Origin: Spirochaetota bacterium
Lineage (GTDB): Bacteria > Spirochaetota > UBA4802 > JAFGJZ01
DNA: 7,534 bases
Direction: 5' to 3'
NCBI GenBank assembly: GCA_023396665.1
Contig: JAEWVL010000473.1
Span: forward strand, 1 to 7,534
Made by a program: the position numbers and the translations under genes. Below the pieces are notes generated by a model. The model did not search any database, had not been told where the DNA came from, and saw only the letters and a program-made list of their open reading frames with translations. Numbering within the stretch: position 1 is the first letter of the stretch; the number at the start of each line of letters is the position of its first letter. Below, piece after piece: positions 1 through 6,212 of the stretch.

Positions 1-756
1 CTGCAGTACTGCCCGAAGGGAGAAAACGCAGAAAAGGCGATTTACCGGCTTAAACAGCTCAAAGCTCCATTCAAGGCCTCCGAGCCGCCGGTGACACAGG
101 GTTTAACGAGGATGTATCGTGACAACACGATGATCTTCTGTGAGCACGAACTGGGTTATGAACTTTTCATCATTCAGACGGGACAGGTCAAGATAACGAA
201 GGTAGTTGACGACGAAGTGCTTCTCGCCGTACTCAAGCCGGGTGACGTTTTCGGTGAAATGGCTCTGCTCGAAAACCGGCCCCGCAGTGCATCGGCAACC
301 TGTTTCGGCGATGTGTCCGTTATGGTGATAAACAAGGACAACTTCGAAACAATGGTAACCTCACAGCCGCAGCTTGCAACAAAACTCATCGTCCTTTTGA
401 GTGAGAGAATCTGGACAGCCGCACGTCAGCTCGACAACCTCACCATAAAAGACACCATCGGCAGAATCTACGATATGCTGCTGATTCAGCTTGAAAAGCA
501 GAAGGTAACAATCAAGCCGAAACTCGCTCACAATTTCCAATTTGGCGTAAAAGAGCTGATAAACATGATCGGCATACCGCAGTTCGAAAGCGAACCGCTT
601 CTTGCACAGCTTTTCTCGGACAAAACGATTACGATTGACGGGGGAAAGCTCATTTGCAATGATATCTCAGAGCTCGAGAAGGTGGCGCATTTTTACAGAA
701 AAAAAACAGCTCTGGACAAAAAACGTGAAGCTAATAAAAGCAGCAAGATGGGTTAA
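1..756 (+). CDS. Cyclic-nucleotide-binding regulator, 5'-truncated by the window edge
   Basis: The frame is open from base 1, so the true start lies upstream; the GTG at 91 is an internal valine codon without a Shine-Dalgarno sequence. About 251 residues are visible. Residues 1-25 (YCPKGENAEKAIYRLKQLK) look like the end of a TPR-like helical linker. Residues about 35-140 form a cyclic-nucleotide-binding domain: the phosphate-binding cassette reads FGEMALL (84-90) followed by PRSASA, with Arg95 and Ser96 where cNMP-binding proteins hold the phosphate, so ligand binding looks intact. A long helix follows, then a Crp-like winged-helix region (about 180-225) whose recognition helix (INMIGIPQFESEPLLAQL) is poor in the usual Ser/Thr/Arg residues. 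From memory, spirochaete homologues carry a second cNMP domain further N-terminal; that part is outside the window. The role is probably cAMP or cGMP sensing; DNA binding is uncertain. The end of the gene overlaps the AsmA-like gene. Confidence 0.88.
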   Translation: MQYCPKGENAEKAIYRLKQLKAPFKASEPPVTQGLTRMYRDNTMIFCEHELGYELFIIQTGQVKITKVVDDEVLLAVLKPGDVFGEMALLENRPRSASATCFGDVSVMVINKDNFETMVTSQPQLATKLIVLLSERIWTAARQLDNLTIKDTIGRIYDMLLIQLEKQKVTIKPKLAHNFQFGVKELINMIGIPQFESEPLLAQLFSDKTITIDGGKLICNDISELEKVAHFYRKKTALDKKREANKSSKMG

Positions 757-2791
757 ATATTCCGTAACATTCTTCCTTTTTATTTCAATAAGCGGTTTTA
801 TTCTTTTTCTGTACTACCTCCCCGAAGAAAAAATGATGCGGCTGTTTATCTCGCAGTCAGAACTTTTTCTTGATCGCAAGGTGCAAATCGAGGATTTCCG
901 TTACACCATAAACGGTTTTCGCCTTAATGGTGTGCGCATAATGGAAAAGGATGGAAAGAGCTCCTACCTTCAGGCTCGCGCAATTGAAATCAAATTCAGA
1001 AGACGATTGCTGCTGGAAAGCAAAATCGAAATCGCCTCTTTCGTCATACACAACCCGCAAATCACTGTCGATTATAACGGCCAATACTCTCTTCAGCCGC
1101 TTCTGAAAACCGTTCTGGAAAATCTAAAAAAAATATCACCGGCCCCGGCAGAAACGAAAACACCCGACATCCATATTCGCGGTCTGAGCCTGGAGATCAA
1201 GAACACACAGGAGGGACTCGAACCCCTGCTGGGAAGCTATTTGATTAACGCAAAAATTGTCACAGAGAAAGACGCCATCCGGTTCAAAAACCTGAAAATG
1301 ATACTGCCCGATAACAGGGGAACCATACGTTCCGAACTGTTGACACTGCTTACCGCGAATGGAAGTTTCGATATACGCGGCGATGCGGATCTGCACGAAT
1401 GCAGTCTTGTATGGGTGTACGGATTCGGCAAAGACATCAATTTTCCCTACCGAATCGTCTCAAGCAGAGTAAAAGACCTTCACATAACAAAAGACTTCAC
1501 CGAGGCCTTTGTAGAAGATGCCAGCTGTTCGCTCTCAAACGGCAATAACGTAAGGGTAAGCAGAGGCTATACTCGCGTCAGCTACTCACCCAGAACACTT
1601 CTCTTAAAGGAAATTTCCGCTGAGGCTCTGGGAAAGGGAAACAGTAAAAGCTCGATCAACATCGGTTTCATCGAGGTCGTACTGGCAAGTCATGCATTTA
1701 CATTCGATGTGGGCCCCGTCGAGGGGCAAATTGACGATTTTCTCATCATGATTCCCGTTGTCAATAAACTGCCGCTCAGCGGCATGCTCAAGGGCAGCCT
1801 GCGGGCAAACGGTTCGAGCTTTTCAGGAGATTTTGATCTGCAGAATTTCGCCTTTGCAAGTGCATTGACCGGAGTCAATACTCAATTCAGCATCAGGGAA
1901 AACAACTTTCATATCAACGGACTCAGGGCGATACTGTTCGGCTCCCCGGCCCTGATTGATGCCAAAACGCTGAATAACAAACTCTCTTCGTTCGCACTGA
2001 ACCTATCCTACGATGAATACACAATCAGCAAAGATATTCCTGCCCGAATCAATCTTCCTGCGGGAATGTCCATTCAGGGCAACATCAAGGCGAACAAGGT
2101 TCATTATGAAGATAAAATCATTAGCGATGCCGCTCTCTCTTACGAAATCAGAAACATGAGCGTCTCCATCCCCCGCGCACGCTGCCGTTTTCTCGGAGCG
2201 GATATCGATGGAGAGGCGAACATAAACACGGGTGAGAGCAGCACAAAAGCGTCGGTGTTTGTACGATTTTTTAATCTGCCGGCACAAAATATCGGGAGCT
2301 ATGTCAAAGCCGTCAAAAACCGTCTCTACGGAAACGCTTCCGGTCAGCTCAGCGCCGAGTTCTACCCCAGATCAGATATTCCACCGGCGGGTACACTCAC
2401 TTTCATGATCACCAACGGCAAGGTTGTCAATACCGGTTTTCAGAACCAGCTCGGTTTTCTGCTCAGACCACTTCGTTTCAAACTTGAAGACCTTGAATTC
2501 ACCAATATCAGCGGTAATGTTCTGTTTGACAAGGGGGGATACCATTTCTCCGCTTTCGACTTTAGCGCTCCGGAAATTACACTTAAAGTAAAGGGATCTA
2601 TTTCAAAAAAGATGGTCGGCAATCTCGATATGACGCTGCAATTCACCGAAACCTTTATACGCGACATTCCCAACATATTGTATGTCGCACCGCAGTTCGC
2701 AGCTCACCGGAAGGGAGGCATATACACCTACAATTTGGCTGTCGAAAACAAGGATATACTGGGTAAAGACAGTATAAAGATGCTGCCCTGA
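725..2791 (+). CDS. AsmA-like membrane-anchored envelope protein
   Basis: I chose the GTG at 725, giving 688 aa. It places a basic n-region (MKLIKAARWVKY) directly before one transmembrane helix (residues about 13-32), and no ATG is available in frame until after that helix. No good Shine-Dalgarno is visible, and the start lies 32 bases inside the upstream gene, so translation is probably coupled to it. An upstream ATG at 659 would add an unlikely 22-residue basic extension. After the helix comes a long region of alternating beta-strands (for example IHIRGLSLEIKN) typical of AsmA/TamB-like proteins. The segment around residues 554-640, with GTLTFMITNGKV and FDKGGYHFSAFDFSAPEITL, matches the AsmA C-terminal signature. 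Members of this superfamily sit in the inner membrane, extend a beta-taco groove through the periplasm and are implicated in phospholipid transport or outer-membrane homeostasis. The exact subfamily is not resolved, so no symbol is given. Confidence 0.8.
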   Translation: MKLIKAARWVKYSVTFFLFISISGFILFLYYLPEEKMMRLFISQSELFLDRKVQIEDFRYTINGFRLNGVRIMEKDGKSSYLQARAIEIKFRRRLLLESKIEIASFVIHNPQITVDYNGQYSLQPLLKTVLENLKKISPAPAETKTPDIHIRGLSLEIKNTQEGLEPLLGSYLINAKIVTEKDAIRFKNLKMILPDNRGTIRSELLTLLTANGSFDIRGDADLHECSLVWVYGFGKDINFPYRIVSSRVKDLHITKDFTEAFVEDASCSLSNGNNVRVSRGYTRVSYSPRTLLLKEISAEALGKGNSKSSINIGFIEVVLASHAFTFDVGPVEGQIDDFLIMIPVVNKLPLSGMLKGSLRANGSSFSGDFDLQNFAFASALTGVNTQFSIRENNFHINGLRAILFGSPALIDAKTLNNKLSSFALNLSYDEYTISKDIPARINLPAGMSIQGNIKANKVHYEDKIISDAALSYEIRNMSVSIPRARCRFLGADIDGEANINTGESSTKASVFVRFFNLPAQNIGSYVKAVKNRLYGNASGQLSAEFYPRSDIPPAGTLTFMITNGKVVNTGFQNQLGFLLRPLRFKLEDLEFTNISGNVLFDKGGYHFSAFDFSAPEITLKVKGSISKKMVGNLDMTLQFTETFIRDIPNILYVAPQFAAHRKGGIYTYNLAVENKDILGKDSIKMLP

Positions 2792-2799
2792 ATACAGCA

Positions 2800-2833
2800 C
2801 CCGGAAAAAACCCTGAGCTATGAGTTTTCCGGG
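2800..2833. terminator. Inverted repeat at the convergent junction, possible bidirectional terminator
   Basis: The arms CCCGGAAAA (2800-2808) and TTTTCCGGG (2825-2833) pair perfectly over 9 bp around a 16-base loop. The repeat lies just after the AsmA-like stop codon (2789-2791), and its right arm falls inside the last codons of rsmD. The A/T runs are inside the stem and no free U-tract follows on either strand. It may work as a weak or factor-assisted terminator for both converging genes. Confidence 0.4.
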
Positions 2834-3396
2834 GCCGCAGCTCTGGTAACAAGAGCTATTGAGGTATTGCCGTATTCCCGCTGTTTCATAAGCACGACTT
2901 CAGCGGAAAAAGGCGAAAGGATATTGGCCGAATAATATTGAATGTATATTTCACCCCTCTCGGAGAGACAAAACAGCAGCCGATCGACAAGTCGCGCATA
3001 ATGTGTCAGTTCACCCTTGCGTTTGATGTACGGCGGATCAAGAAATATTACGTCGAACAGCAGTTTGTGTTTTCTAATGTATTCCAGGCAGACGGTATCG
3101 GAAAGATTCATCACGCGCAGCTGGGGGATATTGAATTTCAGCGCCAGATCAAATATGAACTGAAAACGATCCCGTTTCTTCTCGTTGACAAGCACCATTG
3201 AAGCGCCCCGACTGGCCGCTTCAATGCCCATCTGGCCGGAGCAACCGTAAAGATCGGGAAAGCTCTTTCCTTCGAGATCACCCGCCATCGAGAATACCGC
3301 CTCCTTGACCCGCCCCGGTGTCACATCGGCATTGTCAAATATTCGATTCTGAAAGGGTATCGAGCGCCCTTTCAAAAAACCCGAAACTACGTTCAT
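2818..3396 (-). CDS. rsmD: 16S rRNA (guanine(966)-N(2))-methyltransferase
   Basis: A 192-aa protein, close to the usual RsmD length of about 185-200 aa. RsmD transfers a methyl group from S-adenosylmethionine to N2 of G966 of 16S rRNA (E. coli numbering), acting on the assembled small subunit in the cytoplasm. The N-terminus MNVVSGFLKGRSI and the VTPGRVKEAVFSM segment (residues 25-37) match the family's opening (usually RPTTDRVRE-like). Motif I is DLYGCSGQMGIEAASRGA (48-65), somewhat divergent from the usual DLFAGSGALGIEALSRGA. The catalytic N-methyltransferase motif DPPY is intact at 120-123, preceded by FDVIFL. The start ATG (3396-3394) overlaps the TGA of the upstream DUF1858-type gene as ATGA, so the two are probably co-transcribed and translationally coupled. 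The gene converges on the AsmA-like gene, with 26 bases between the two stop codons. Confidence 0.9.
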   Translation of the reverse strand: MNVVSGFLKGRSIPFQNRIFDNADVTPGRVKEAVFSMAGDLEGKSFPDLYGCSGQMGIEAASRGASMVLVNEKKRDRFQFIFDLALKFNIPQLRVMNLSDTVCLEYIRKHKLLFDVIFLDPPYIKRKGELTHYARLVDRLLFCLSERGEIYIQYYSANILSPFSAEVVLMKQREYGNTSIALVTRAAAPENS

Positions 3397-3587
3397 TTCA
3401 GGGCACTGTTGAGTTCATTCAGAAGTGAAGCGAGATTGTATCCGTGGTTTTTTGCCACATGATGAATCTGTTCGTTTACGACACCCTTGCATTCCAGGCA
3501 ATAAAGATCGTATTTTTGAAAGACTTTAGCCACAGCGGGAGACATCGCAATGGCATCGGTCACTTTTGTATGCTCAGTAATCTTCAT
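3393..3587 (-). CDS. DUF1858-type CxxC redox-domain small protein
   Basis: A 64-aa protein of the DUF1858 / hybrid-cluster-protein-associated redox disulfide type, a small helical domain that also forms the N-terminus of ScdA/RIC-like iron-sulfur repair proteins. The ATG at 3587-3585 is chosen over an in-frame start 63 bases upstream because a strong GGGGAG sits 7 bases before it and the family begins with this kind of segment (MKITEHTKVTDAIAMSPAVA). The family pattern follows: a helix ending in KVFQKYDLYC, the CxxC pair Cys30/Cys33 (CLEC), then a helical C-terminus with HVAKNHGYNLASLLNELN. In most homologues I recall, glycines or small residues surround the cysteines (GIGCxxC); here they are replaced by YDLYC. 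Function is unproven; a thiol redox or metal-handling role is inferred from the cysteines. It is the first gene of a two-gene unit with rsmD. Confidence 0.82.
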   Translation of the reverse strand: MKITEHTKVTDAIAMSPAVAKVFQKYDLYCLECKGVVNEQIHHVAKNHGYNLASLLNELNSALK

Positions 3588-3594
3588 AGATTCA

Positions 3595-3602
3595 CTCCCC
3601 TC
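3595..3602 (-). promoter_or_regulatory. Shine-Dalgarno site fixing the DUF1858-type start
   Basis: On the minus strand GAGGGGAG ends 7 bases before the ATG at 3587-3585. It is the best reason to prefer this start over the longer frame beginning at 3650. Confidence 0.75.
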
Positions 3603-3640
3603 AATTGATTGAGTATTCACATTAACCAGCCTCTTGCCAC

Positions 3641-3649
3641 AATATAACA
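3641..3649 (-). promoter_or_regulatory. Extended -10 promoter candidate for the DUF1858-type gene and rsmD
   Basis: The minus strand reads TGTTATATT, an extended -10 element (TG, one base, then TATATT). No good -35 is seen at 16-18 bases, which extended -10 promoters can tolerate. Transcription would start near 3634, leaving a leader of about 47 bases that contains the ribosome binding site. Confidence 0.4.
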
Positions 3650-3741
3650 TAAAATGCGTCTCATTAGCGCAAATCAGGGGCTAGTCCTTTAGCGAGGCGA
3701 AAAAAGTACTTGCAATAAAAGCCCACCATGTCAAATGTGTC

Positions 3742-3747
3742 TATACT
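3742..3747 (+). promoter_or_regulatory. -10 element candidate for rpmB
   Basis: TATACT lies 22 bases before the rpmB ATG. A TTGCAA at 3710-3715 resembles a -35 but is 26 bases away, too far for a normal spacer. If the site is used, the leader would be only about 16 bases and would hold the GGGG at 3760-3763 as the ribosome binding site. Confidence 0.3.
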
Positions 3748-3769
3748 TTTTCGAAAATCGGGGTCTCTT

Positions 3770-3958
3770 ATGGCAAAATGTGAAGTTTGCGGCAAATCTG
3801 TGCAGTTCGGGCACAATGTGAGCCATTCGAATAGAAAGACCAACGCAATGTGGAAACCCAACGTGAAAAAAATTCACGTGCTTGAGGGCAAAACAAAAGT
3901 GCGCAAACACGTTTGCACAAGCTGTATCCGTTCAGGCAAAATACAGAAGGCCGTGTAA
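3770..3958 (+). CDS. rpmB: 50S ribosomal protein L28, zinc-ribbon (C+) form
   Basis: A 62-aa protein, the normal size for bacterial L28, a large-subunit protein near the E site. It begins MAKCEVCGKSVQFGHNVSHS, the standard L28 opening. An in-frame ATG at 3728 would add a non-conserved 14-residue leader, so the ATG at 3770 is chosen; GGGG at 3760-3763 is a modest Shine-Dalgarno 6 bases upstream. Two CxxC pairs, Cys4/Cys7 and Cys49/Cys52 (CTSC), form a complete zinc ribbon, marking this as the cysteine-containing form. Some bacteria also carry a cysteine-free paralogue induced by zinc shortage; none is in this window. The basic central part (NRKTNAMWKPNVKKIHV) binds rRNA. The gene stands alone, divergent from the DUF1858-type/rsmD pair and followed by an intrinsic terminator. 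Confidence 0.95.
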   Translation: MAKCEVCGKSVQFGHNVSHSNRKTNAMWKPNVKKIHVLEGKTKVRKHVCTSCIRSGKIQKAV

Positions 3959-3976
3959 GGTATTTCTATTTCTTTA

Positions 3977-3991
3977 CCCGTACTTTACGGG
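3977..3991 (+). repeat. Small perfect hairpin after rpmB
   Basis: CCCGTA-CTT-TACGGG forms a 6-bp perfect stem with a three-base loop, 18 bases after the rpmB stop codon. No T-run follows, so it is not a terminator alone. It may protect the mRNA 3' end or act in tandem with the terminator at 4007. Confidence 0.5.
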
Positions 3992-4006
3992 AAACAATTC
4001 ATTATT

Positions 4007-4032
4007 AAAAGGTGCCTAAGGGCGCCTTTTTT
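4007..4032 (+). terminator. Rho-independent terminator of rpmB
   Basis: AAAAGGTGCC (4007-4016), loop TAAG, GGCGCCTTTT (4021-4030) form a 10-bp stem with one T-G wobble. The T-run continues to 4032, giving six T in a row. This ends the rpmB transcript 49-74 bases after its stop codon. Confidence 0.88.
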
Positions 4033-4332
4033 CGTATCAGGGTTTCTACAGTAATTTACCTTCTCAACCTGAACTGTGACAGATTCCAATGCCAAACGCA
4101 GAAAATCGACACCGGTAGTCCTTTTCCGGGTCCACATTTGTCATTCATTACCGCTGCTCCTCTGTACGAAATTAATCTTTACAAAAAGCGCTTCTGTCGA
4201 TGCTGTATCAACAAAGCAGCCGCATTCAAGACGTTCTTGCACTACGTGCAGGCGATTGTTTTCGGATTTCGGTTTCATCATATATTACGAAACTGCTTAA
4301 TGGGAATCTCAAAATACTAATCTTCGCAACTC
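4033..4332. other. Intergenic stretch with no convincing gene
   Basis: About 300 bases between the rpmB terminator and the gpmI leader. Short open frames exist (up to about 100 codons), but they lack ribosome binding sites, one begins inside the terminator, and their products are cysteine-rich, patternless strings. A small inverted repeat, TGCAC-TAC-GTGCA, sits at 4238-4250. I see no tRNA or known RNA fold here. The stretch may carry the gpmI promoter and possibly a decayed gene. Confidence 0.5.
4256..4286 (+). promoter_or_regulatory. Weak promoter candidate for gpmI
   Basis: TTGTTT (4256-4261) and TATATT (4281-4286) are separated by 19 bases, slightly long. Transcription would start near 4293, giving a leader of about 140 bases that includes the paired repeats at 4333-4416. 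Other AT-rich options nearby cannot be excluded. Confidence 0.25.
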
Positions 4333-4416
4333 GAACCTCGAATAATTCAATTGATAAACGAGGTCTTATCATTGCGGGTGGTCTTATTCGAGGTTCCCTA
4401 ATAAAAGACCTCACCC
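4333..4416 (+). promoter_or_regulatory. Structured gpmI leader with mutually exclusive hairpins
   Basis: Three pairings compete. Stem A: GAACCTCGAATAA (4333-4345) with TTATTCGAGGTTC (4384-4396), 13 bp perfect, with an inner TGATAA/TTATCA hairpin (4352-4357 with 4366-4371). Stem B: GAGGTCTT (4360-4367) with AAGACCTC (4405-4412), 8 bp perfect. Stem C: GGGTGGTCTT (4376-4385) with AAGACC and ACCC (4405-4410 and 4413-4416), 10 bp with a two-base bulge. A and C share bases 4384-4385; B and C share the same right arm; B would form a pseudoknot with A. Everything ends 5 bases before the gpmI Shine-Dalgarno. No U-tract follows any stem, so control of translation or RNA stability is more likely than attenuation. 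It matches no riboswitch class I can recognise. Confidence 0.5.
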
Positions 4417-4421
4417 ACCAC

Positions 4422-4426
4422 AGGAG
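4422..4426 (+). promoter_or_regulatory. gpmI ribosome binding site
   Basis: AGGAG lies 8 bases before the ATG at 4435, immediately after the structured leader. It settles the gpmI start. Confidence 0.85.
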
Positions 4427-4434
4427 AAACAGAT

Positions 4435-6090
4435 ATGAATGCACTCACGAAATACTCCGGCTTTACTCCCCGCAAGGGATCGCTGGTGTTCATAATCATG
4501 GACGGTGTTGGTATCGCCCCCGATTATCCGGGAAACGCCTATACGAATTCACGCACGCCGACGCTCGATGCTATCAAGCAAAAATATCTTAACACCGCGA
4601 TCAAGGCCCATGGAACCGCGGTGGGTCTTCCCTCGGATGACGACATGGGAAACTCCGAAGTCGGACATAATGCCCTCGGAGCGGGTCGCGTCTTCGACCA
4701 GGGGGCAAAACTTGTTGAAAGGGCAATCGCTTCAGGTGCAATTTTCACAACGGAGACCTGGAACAAACTTACTGAAAAACCGAAAACGGGAGCTTCGACT
4801 CTGCATTTCATCGGACTTCTTTCTGACGGAAATGTTCATTCACACATCAACCACCTGATAAAGCTCATTGAGAAAGCAGCGGAAGAAGGCATCAAAAAAG
4901 TACGCGTTCACATTCTTCTCGACGGGCGTGATGTTCCGGAAACATCGGGACTAATCTATGTTGAACAGCTGGAGAATGTTCTCTCGGCAATCACGGCAAA
5001 GGGCTGTGACTACAAAATCGCCTCGGGCGGCGGTCGAATGGTAACCACGATGGATCGCTATGAGGCTGACTGGTCCATCGTTGAGCGCGGCTGGCAGGCT
5101 CACGTGCTCGGCGAAGCGCGTCCTTTTCCCTCAGCAAAAGAGGCAATAGAAACATTTCGCAAAGAGCTTCCAGGCATAGCCGACCAGTATCTGCCCTCTT
5201 TCACCATTGCAGACCAGTCGGGTCCTGTAGGCCCCATCGTAGACAATGATTCGGTCGTACTCTTCAATTTCAGGGGAGATCGCGCGATAGAACTCTCGGT
5301 AGCCTTTGACAATGAAAATTTTGACAAATTCAACCGTGTTCGTCAACCGAAAGTGGTATATGCCGGTATGATGGAATACGACGGCGATCTTCACATTCCG
5401 TCAAATTATCTGGTAATTCCCCCGGCGATTGACAATTCAATTTCTGAAAATCTCGCAGCCAGCGGCGTTAAACAGTTTGCGATTTCAGAGACACAGAAAT
5501 TCGGTCATGTCACCTATTTCTGGAACGGTAACCGCAGCGGAAAATTCAACGACAAACTTGAGACCTATGTGGAAATCACCTCTGACAAAGTCACCTTCGA
5601 CCAGCGCCCATGGATGAAAGCTGCAGAAATAACCGATCGTGTCATTGAAGAAATACGCAAAGGAGAATACCCCTTCATACGCCTCAATTTTCCCAACGGC
5701 GACATGGTCGGTCACACCGGTGATCTTGAAGCCGCAATCATCGCAATGGAAAGCGTCGATCTGTGCCTTGCACGTATTCTGCCCGTGATCGAAGAAGTTG
5801 GCGGTATCGCGATTATCAGCGCCGATCACGGCAATCTTGACGAGATGTGGGAACTTGACAAACACGGAAACGTACGCCATGACAAAGAGGGAAAGCCTAT
5901 GAAGCGAACGGCACACACGCTGAACAAGGTTCCCTTTATCATTTTTGATCCACAATACAAAGGCGAATATGACCTTGCACCGATCGACAATCCGGGACTG
6001 GGCAACGTGGCATCAACTATACTGAATTTACTCGGGTTTGAAGCCCCCGCTGGATATCTTCCGTCTCTGGTAAAATTCAATACGAAATAA
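4435..6090 (+). CDS. gpmI: 2,3-bisphosphoglycerate-independent phosphoglycerate mutase, long type
   Basis: A 551-aa cytoplasmic enzyme that interconverts 3- and 2-phosphoglycerate in glycolysis and gluconeogenesis using two metal ions (usually Mn) and a phosphoserine. It belongs to the alkaline phosphatase superfamily. The active site is complete: Asp23 (IIMDGVG), nucleophile Ser74 (DDDMGNSEVGHNALG), Asp163-Arg165 (LLDGRD), Arg280 and Arg283 (FNFRGDR), Asp423 and His427 (NGDMVGHTGD), Asp464-His465 (SADHGN) and His494 (TAHTL). It is longer than the common bacterial form of about 510 aa. Segments such as GGGRMVTTMDRYEADW, DQYLPSF, KFGHVTYFWNGNRSG and the 12-residue longer loop between His465 and His494 (KHGNVRHDKEGKPM) resemble the plant and trypanosomatid type. 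AGGAG 8 bases upstream and a structured leader precede it; a strong terminator follows, so it is probably a single-gene unit. Confidence 0.96.
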   Translation: MNALTKYSGFTPRKGSLVFIIMDGVGIAPDYPGNAYTNSRTPTLDAIKQKYLNTAIKAHGTAVGLPSDDDMGNSEVGHNALGAGRVFDQGAKLVERAIASGAIFTTETWNKLTEKPKTGASTLHFIGLLSDGNVHSHINHLIKLIEKAAEEGIKKVRVHILLDGRDVPETSGLIYVEQLENVLSAITAKGCDYKIASGGGRMVTTMDRYEADWSIVERGWQAHVLGEARPFPSAKEAIETFRKELPGIADQYLPSFTIADQSGPVGPIVDNDSVVLFNFRGDRAIELSVAFDNENFDKFNRVRQPKVVYAGMMEYDGDLHIPSNYLVIPPAIDNSISENLAASGVKQFAISETQKFGHVTYFWNGNRSGKFNDKLETYVEITSDKVTFDQRPWMKAAEITDRVIEEIRKGEYPFIRLNFPNGDMVGHTGDLEAAIIAMESVDLCLARILPVIEEVGGIAIISADHGNLDEMWELDKHGNVRHDKEGKPMKRTAHTLNKVPFIIFDPQYKGEYDLAPIDNPGLGNVASTILNLLGFEAPAGYLPSLVKFNTK

Positions 6091-6115
6091 CGGCCAATGA
6101 ACTCAAGGGCTGTTT

Positions 6116-6169
6116 CATAAAAATTACCCCCCGCGATGCGGGGGGTAATTTTTATGCCTAATATTTTTT
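6116..6169 (+). terminator. Very strong intrinsic terminator after gpmI
   Basis: The arms 6116-6134 and 6138-6156 pair perfectly over 19 bp around a GAT loop. The core is a six-C run against a six-G run, flanked by AAAAATTA and TAATTTTT. The TAATTTTT part supplies the U-tract, and a second run of six T lies at 6164-6169. The symmetry means it could also stop transcription from the other strand. It separates gpmI from the HEAT-repeat gene. Confidence 0.93.
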
Positions 6170-6182
6170 CGTAAATCGCTAA

Positions 6183-6191
6183 TGATATTAT
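6183..6191 (+). promoter_or_regulatory. Extended -10 promoter candidate for the HEAT-repeat gene
   Basis: TGATATTAT is an extended -10 (TG, one base, TATTAT). Only a T-run (6164-6169) sits near the -35 position, at a 16-base spacing. Transcription would start near 6198, leaving about 15 bases before the ATG at 6213, or about 64 before the alternative ATG at 6262. Confidence 0.4.
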
Positions 6192-6212
6192 GAAATCGGC
6201 CGATACGATAGC

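Noticed and set aside
4007..4032. Second hairpin after rpmB as a riboswitch-type attenuator for gpmI
   Set aside because: It lies about 400 bases before gpmI and close behind rpmB, with a standard terminator form; no competing antiterminator pairing is evident.
4012..4320. Open frame of 102 codons between rpmB and gpmI
   Set aside because: Its ATG-equivalent start lies inside the rpmB terminator stem, there is no ribosome binding site, and the product is a patternless string rich in Cys, Phe and Arg.
4333..4396. 13-bp inverted repeats as ends of a miniature mobile element
   Set aside because: Only 38 bases lie between the arms and no flanking target duplication is seen; an RNA stem next to a ribosome binding site explains them better.
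4325..4400. tRNA-like TTCGA strings on both strands upstream of gpmI
   Set aside because: The flanks do not form a 5-bp T-stem, and no acceptor stem or anticodon arm fits at tRNA spacing.
4200..4592. Open frame of 130 codons running into gpmI
   Set aside because: It overlaps the first 158 bases of a certain gene in another frame, has no ribosome binding site and no recognisable domain.
5485..5955. Minus-strand open frame of 156 codons inside gpmI
   Set aside because: It is an antisense shadow of a highly conserved enzyme gene, with no start signal of its own.
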